Part shown: one piece after another, positions 60,840 to 64,000 of the stretch | Layout of the letters: each line of letters starts with the position of its first letter | Numbering within the stretch: the stretch's first letter is position 1 | Source of the DNA: Euzebyella marina | GTDB lineage: Bacteria; Bacteroidota; Bacteroidia; Flavobacteriales; Flavobacteriaceae | Length of the DNA stretch: 64,000 nucleotides | Assembly: GCF_014855515.1 (NCBI RefSeq) | Contig: NZ_JACYFK010000005.1 | Span: 220,973-284,972 of the forward strand | Direction of reading: 5' to 3' | Program-made: the position numbers and the translations under genes | The notes under the pieces: model-generated | The model's input: only the letters and a program-made list of their open reading frames with translations | Database searches by the model: none | What the model was told of the DNA's origin: nothing

Positions 60840-63098
60840 TCACTTTAGTGTTTTTAGTGTTTCATCAAGTTCTTCAATGGTAAATCCTCCATCTTCTTTT
60901 GGAGTAACGTCCCGAAGTTCTTTCACTTTTTTCTCCCGAAGGCCTTTAGGGTATTTTGAGAAGGCATTACTCACGTATGAAACAATTGCCGATATGTCTT
61001 TATCAGAAAGTGTTTCGTTCGAATTCAGCCCTGGCATTGCATGGTTGATGTCGTAATGAACTCCATTCACATCGATAGGCCCTCTTAGACCATGCAAAAT
61101 AATGAGACCTAATTTCTCTGAGGGCAATATATGCTCAGAATTCGCCAACGGTGGGGCTAGCCCCTCTGCCCCAGTACCATCCGCTTGGTGACAAGCGGCG
61201 CAAATTTGCCTATATAATTTAGCACCTTTAGTACGAGAATCTTGACTTGAACCGTTTCGTACATAAATGGGATTTTTTTCGTCCTTTGCTTGTCGCATTT
61301 GATTTTTCTCCCAGAGTTCCTCGAAAGCCTCATTGGACTCATTATCTTCTATCGAAGCCAAAAATTGAGGCTCAAGTTCTTCCATTCCGCTCATGAGAGC
61401 TTCTTGAACAACAGGGTTATTTTTATACCTATTTTGTAAAGTATTGAACAATGGCAAAAATTGATTTTGTTGCCCTTTGCTCCAGTAACCTAGAGTACTT
61501 GCAAGATAAAGATCTATCGTTTTATCTGCTTTCTCGCTAAGTCCTTCAAATAATTGATGTGCCTGATCTATGTTGCTTTTCTCCCTAAAATTCTCCAATA
61601 AAACAATGGCATGGGCCACCACATCAGGTTGGCTCTTTCTAGTTATCTCAGATAGAATTTCGAAACTCAATCCTTCTCCAAGCCCATTTAATGTATTCAG
61701 CGCATGTATTTGTGCTATCGGACTCTGAGTGTCGTTGGCTAAATCTTTTAACAAGGGTACCACATCATTACTACCCTTATAGACCAATCGATGTTGTGCT
61801 TGATCCCTTACATAACCGTTTTCATGGCTTAGTAAAGCAACGAGCTCACTACTTGAAGCTTCATCAAGATTAGGGATTTCACTGACTTTAGACAATTTCG
61901 AAGTAATCTTGAGAATACGACCCGAGGTCACAATGGTATCTAACTTGAATTCCTTCGCTTTCTTTTTTAAGTACGGACTAAGAAATGCATTATGTTGAAT
62001 AACTCCCCTATGCATATCAACAACGTACATACTACCATCGGGTCCTACCGACAAATTTACAGGCCTGAACCCTTCATCTGTACTTGCCAGAAATTCTTTA
62101 TTATTCCAAGCCTGCTTAGCTACCACCTTATTACCCTCGAAGCTAAGTATATTCCGTTTGATCGCATTTATTTCCGGAATACAAACAAAAACATTTTGAT
62201 CATAATTTGCTGGAAAGGCAGAACCGCGATAAACCAATGGAGCACAAGCGGCTGTTACTTCTAGAAGTAAGCTATCTTTATTCAACACCCCATCGACATA
62301 TCCACGATTCACCCTTGCCGCATGTATCGGATAGACATTTTGGTCTTTGGTTAATTTTTGGTTTACCCCTTTGTTCGGAATCATATATTCATTTCGAACC
62401 AGTCTGTTAGGAAGTATGTAATCCCCTAAAAGCTGCGTAGAATTGTTGTTATAATAAAGACGCCCGAAATTATCTTGACTTACCCCCCATTGCCCTCTAT
62501 AGGTGGTAGGCTTTTTGATCCACTCACCATTCTTTCTTTGATATTTGAAATGAGAACCCGCGTTATAAAACCAGTTGTCAATATTCAATCGCAATCCATT
62601 GGGCTGATATTCAGGATTTCCTTCCAACGCGTAAAGAGAATCGACCAAAACTCTATTTACAGGTTGATCATTTTCGTCAATTTCAACAAAATACAGATTA
62701 GGAGGTTCCACGTACAAAAGTCCGCCATAGGCCATAGCCAATGCCCTAGGCATCACCAGACTATCAATAAAAATCTTAGAATGATCGACTACACCATCTT
62801 GGTCCAAGTCCTCCAAAATTTTAATGGTTCCCGTAGGTCGGTTTTCACCGGTACCATCAACATCCCTCATAAAACCATTCATTTCCGCTACCCAAATACG
62901 ACCTTTTGAATCAAAATCAATTTGAACCGGAGCCTCAAGAAAGGGTTCTGATGCTATAACACTCAATTCAAAACCCTCTTCAATTTCGTAGCCCTCTAAA
63001 GAAATTGTCGGTTCTTCATAATTCTTTTTACATGAGGTAGTTAAGACTATAAGAATAAAAACAAAAAATTTGTGCAATCGTTTACTTAGTGAGGTCAT
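60840..63098 (-). CDS. PVC-type heme-binding cytochrome c lipoprotein (beta-propeller, HEAT, c-type heme)
   Basis: The 752-residue protein has a lipoprotein signal (Cys23 in TTSCKKNYEE), a beta-propeller to about 390 with LEDLDQDGVVDHSKIF, a HEAT-like helical middle at about 410-590, and a class I c-type cytochrome domain with CAACH at 633-637 and a distal Met in HAMPGLNSNE. It belongs to the same broad class as the 1023-residue protein at 33273-36344. It is likely to accept electrons from a periplasmic oxidase or dehydrogenase. The start is ATG 63098, but a TTG at 63077 would also give a full signal peptide, and a LacI-type site covers this segment. Confidence 0.85.
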   Translation of the reverse strand: MTSLSKRLHKFFVFILIVLTTSCKKNYEEPTISLEGYEIEEGFELSVIASEPFLEAPVQIDFDSKGRIWVAEMNGFMRDVDGTGENRPTGTIKILEDLDQDGVVDHSKIFIDSLVMPRALAMAYGGLLYVEPPNLYFVEIDENDQPVNRVLVDSLYALEGNPEYQPNGLRLNIDNWFYNAGSHFKYQRKNGEWIKKPTTYRGQWGVSQDNFGRLYYNNNSTQLLGDYILPNRLVRNEYMIPNKGVNQKLTKDQNVYPIHAARVNRGYVDGVLNKDSLLLEVTAACAPLVYRGSAFPANYDQNVFVCIPEINAIKRNILSFEGNKVVAKQAWNNKEFLASTDEGFRPVNLSVGPDGSMYVVDMHRGVIQHNAFLSPYLKKKAKEFKLDTIVTSGRILKITSKLSKVSEIPNLDEASSSELVALLSHENGYVRDQAQHRLVYKGSNDVVPLLKDLANDTQSPIAQIHALNTLNGLGEGLSFEILSEITRKSQPDVVAHAIVLLENFREKSNIDQAHQLFEGLSEKADKTIDLYLASTLGYWSKGQQNQFLPLFNTLQNRYKNNPVVQEALMSGMEELEPQFLASIEDNESNEAFEELWEKNQMRQAKDEKNPIYVRNGSSQDSRTKGAKLYRQICAACHQADGTGAEGLAPPLANSEHILPSEKLGLIILHGLRGPIDVNGVHYDINHAMPGLNSNETLSDKDISAIVSYVSNAFSKYPKGLREKKVKELRDVTPKEDGGFTIEELDETLKTLK
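63071..63088. promoter_or_regulatory. second LacI-type operator-like site at the start of the cytochrome gene
   Basis: TGTGCAATCGTTTACTTA agrees with the operator at 58671-58688 in 15 of 18 positions and with TGNAANCGNTTNCA in all but the last base. It lies 10-27 bases inside the cytochrome reading frame as drawn from ATG 63098. It could act as a roadblock, or lie in the leader if the start is TTG 63077. Confidence 0.5.
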
Positions 63099-63138
63099 AT
63101 GGTAAATAGAGTATTCAAATAATTTGGTAAGGGTTTAG

Positions 63139-63759
63139 TTAAACAACGCTATAAAGCATAGTGAACCAATGACTGGTTGCGCCAGCCAGAACGAACAAAT
63201 GCCATACGAAGTGGTTATAGGGAATTTTTTCAAAAGCGTAAAAAAGGATTCCAAAGGTATAAAAGAGACCGCCAAGAAACAACAACCAAATACCTAAGTC
63301 GGTAAATTGTTCAAGTATGCTGCCTAAATCAAATACAATCAACCAACCCATAACAAGATAGAGGAGCAAGGAAATAAATTCAAATCTACCTGTAAAAAAC
63401 ATTTTAAAAAATGTTCCAAGAAAAGCTATTCCCCAAACAACAAAGAAAATAGACACGCCTTTGCCTTCTATTAGCGTGATAAGCGATACAGGCGTATAAG
63501 TACCTGCAATCAAAAAATAAATATTTACATGATCTAGAATACGCAACCTATGCTTTACCCTTACATTGGCGGTACCGTGATAAGCACTTGATACCGAAAG
63601 CATAGAAATAAGAGTGATGGAATAGACAATGATAGCGAACGTTGCATAAGAAGATTTAGCCTCATTGGCTTTCAACAATACAAAAGTTCCAATAATGGCC
63701 AATAAGGCGCCTATACCATGAGAAACACTATTAAGTTTTTCTTCCTTCGACAAACCCAC
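63139..63759 (-). CDS. hemolysin III family (PAQR/TrhA-like) membrane protein
   Basis: The 206-residue protein has seven membrane segments and the PAQR/hemolysin III metal-site motifs: SHGIGALLAIIG near residue 13, SSAYHGTANVRVKHRLRILDHV near 57, and the final HLFVLAGATSHWFTM near 187. The His/Asp set marks a possible zinc-dependent hydrolase. In E. coli, TrhA (YqfA) affects membrane energetics; a lytic role is not implied. The start is GTG at 63759. It sits between the cytochrome gene and the rRNA operon terminator. Confidence 0.9.
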   Translation of the reverse strand: MGLSKEEKLNSVSHGIGALLAIIGTFVLLKANEAKSSYATFAIIVYSITLISMLSVSSAYHGTANVRVKHRLRILDHVNIYFLIAGTYTPVSLITLIEGKGVSIFFVVWGIAFLGTFFKMFFTGRFEFISLLLYLVMGWLIVFDLGSILEQFTDLGIWLLFLGGLFYTFGILFYAFEKIPYNHFVWHLFVLAGATSHWFTMLYSVV

Positions 63760-63831
63760 AATCTCGATATAATTATAATGAAATCTATTGCTGAGACTGC
63801 AAATTTACTTCAAATCAAAATTATACCCCAT

Positions 63832-63867
63832 AAAAAAAGGGCCCCTTCACGTAAAGTGAATGGGCCC
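63832..63867 (-). terminator. rRNA operon terminator
   Basis: The arms 63839-63850 and 63856-63867 pair over 11 of 12 bases with a 5-base loop, followed on the minus strand by a seven-T run (63838-63832). It lies just downstream of the 5S gene and closes the rRNA operon. Confidence 0.92.
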
Positions 63868-63874
63868 TCGAATG

Positions 63875-63984
63875 AAGGCGGCGACCTACTCTCCCACCTG
63901 GTGTGGCAGTACCATCGGCGCTGGCGGGCTTAACTTCCCTGTTCGGAATGGAAAGGGGTGGGCCCCGCCGCCATGGCCACCTAA
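63875..63984 (-). rRNA. rrf: 5S ribosomal RNA
   Basis: The minus strand carries a full 5S rRNA of about 110 bases. The closing helix pairs GGTGGC near 63981-63976 with GCCGCC at 63882-63877. The internal CCGAACAGGGAAGTTAAGCC and CGCCGATGGTACTG segments are the universal 5S landmarks. The operon's 23S and 16S genes would lie to the right, beyond the window. Ends are accurate to a few bases. Confidence 0.95.
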
Positions 63985-64000
63985 GTCTTGAATACCTTAT

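Noticed and set aside
62475..62909. Open frame of 144 codons on the plus strand antisense to the cytochrome gene
   Set aside because: It has no family features and the minus strand carries an intact propeller. Treated as a shadow.
63139..63759. Hemolysin III as a toxin
   Set aside because: The family is a PAQR-like membrane enzyme or sensor with metal ligands, and the name is historical. No secretion or toxin context is present.
1..64000. CRISPR arrays, prophage genes, transposases and tRNA genes
   Set aside because: I saw no spaced direct-repeat arrays, integrase or transposase motifs, terminal inverted repeats or tRNA-like T-arms in the gaps. None is supported.

Overview
The window looks like chromosome of a marine-type member of the Flavobacteriaceae (Bacteroidota), of the Zobellia/Maribacter/Arenibacter kind. 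The grounds are: many genes start beside the Bacteroidota promoter motif TAnnTTTG; several families are mainly flavobacterial (DUF6122, DUF6503, DUF6452, DUF6048, CCC-motif membrane proteins, OstA-like protein); a 6S-Flavo-type RNA lies between zapA and rny; and there are lipoproteins and a TonB-dependent receptor. The genus is inference. I see no phage, insertion sequence, CRISPR array or tRNA gene. Gene density is high and most of the window is ordinary housekeeping.

Layout. 1-7.9 kb: partial recF, diverging from a run of a TPR membrane protein, ribH, a small membrane protein, mutL, two rhomboid proteases and a membrane-anchored EEP phosphatase; then DUF6122 and WbqC genes on the minus strand. 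8-12.6 kb: a minus-strand molybdenum cofactor operon (moaD, moaE, moaA, moaC, mobA, moeB-rhodanese, TauE/SafE permease). 12.6-27.1 kb: a DUF6503 lipoprotein, then plus-strand genes for an rRNA methylase, M48 protease, (p)ppGpp synthetase/hydrolase, Fur-type regulator, purA, OstA-like protein, a class III aminotransferase, a TPR protein, two DUF368 proteins and aroE. 27.4-33.2 kb: a DUF349 protein, a secreted nucleoside-hydrolase-like protein, a GAF histidine kinase, a PhzF protein and a DUF3124 lipoprotein. 33.3-38.9 kb, minus strand: a large PVC-type cytochrome c lipoprotein, then rny, 6S RNA, zapA and a short coiled-coil gene. 39-54.4 kb: an M23 peptidase, TonB receptor, cysteine desulfurase, Smr protein, DUF2752 and CCC-motif proteins, ornithine aminotransferase, rlmD, DUF6452/DUF6048, a THUMP methyltransferase, a ZIP transporter and DUF4268.

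54.4-63.1 kb is the most distinctive part. It is a catabolic-looking module: two exported Gfo/Idh/MocA oxidoreductase-like proteins, a DUF6807 (PmoA-like) protein, a LacI regulator, a ThuA protein and a cytochrome-c-bearing beta-propeller/HEAT lipoprotein. A LacI-type palindrome (TGNAANCGNTTNCA) lies exactly over the -33 element of the DUF6807-oxidoreductase promoter. A copy identical at 15 of 18 positions lies at the start of the cytochrome gene 4.4 kb away. I infer one regulon for oxidative breakdown of a carbohydrate-like substrate in the periplasm. The substrate cannot be read from the sequence.

The window closes with a hemolysin III gene and the terminator and 5S rRNA of a minus-strand rRNA operon that continues beyond the edge.
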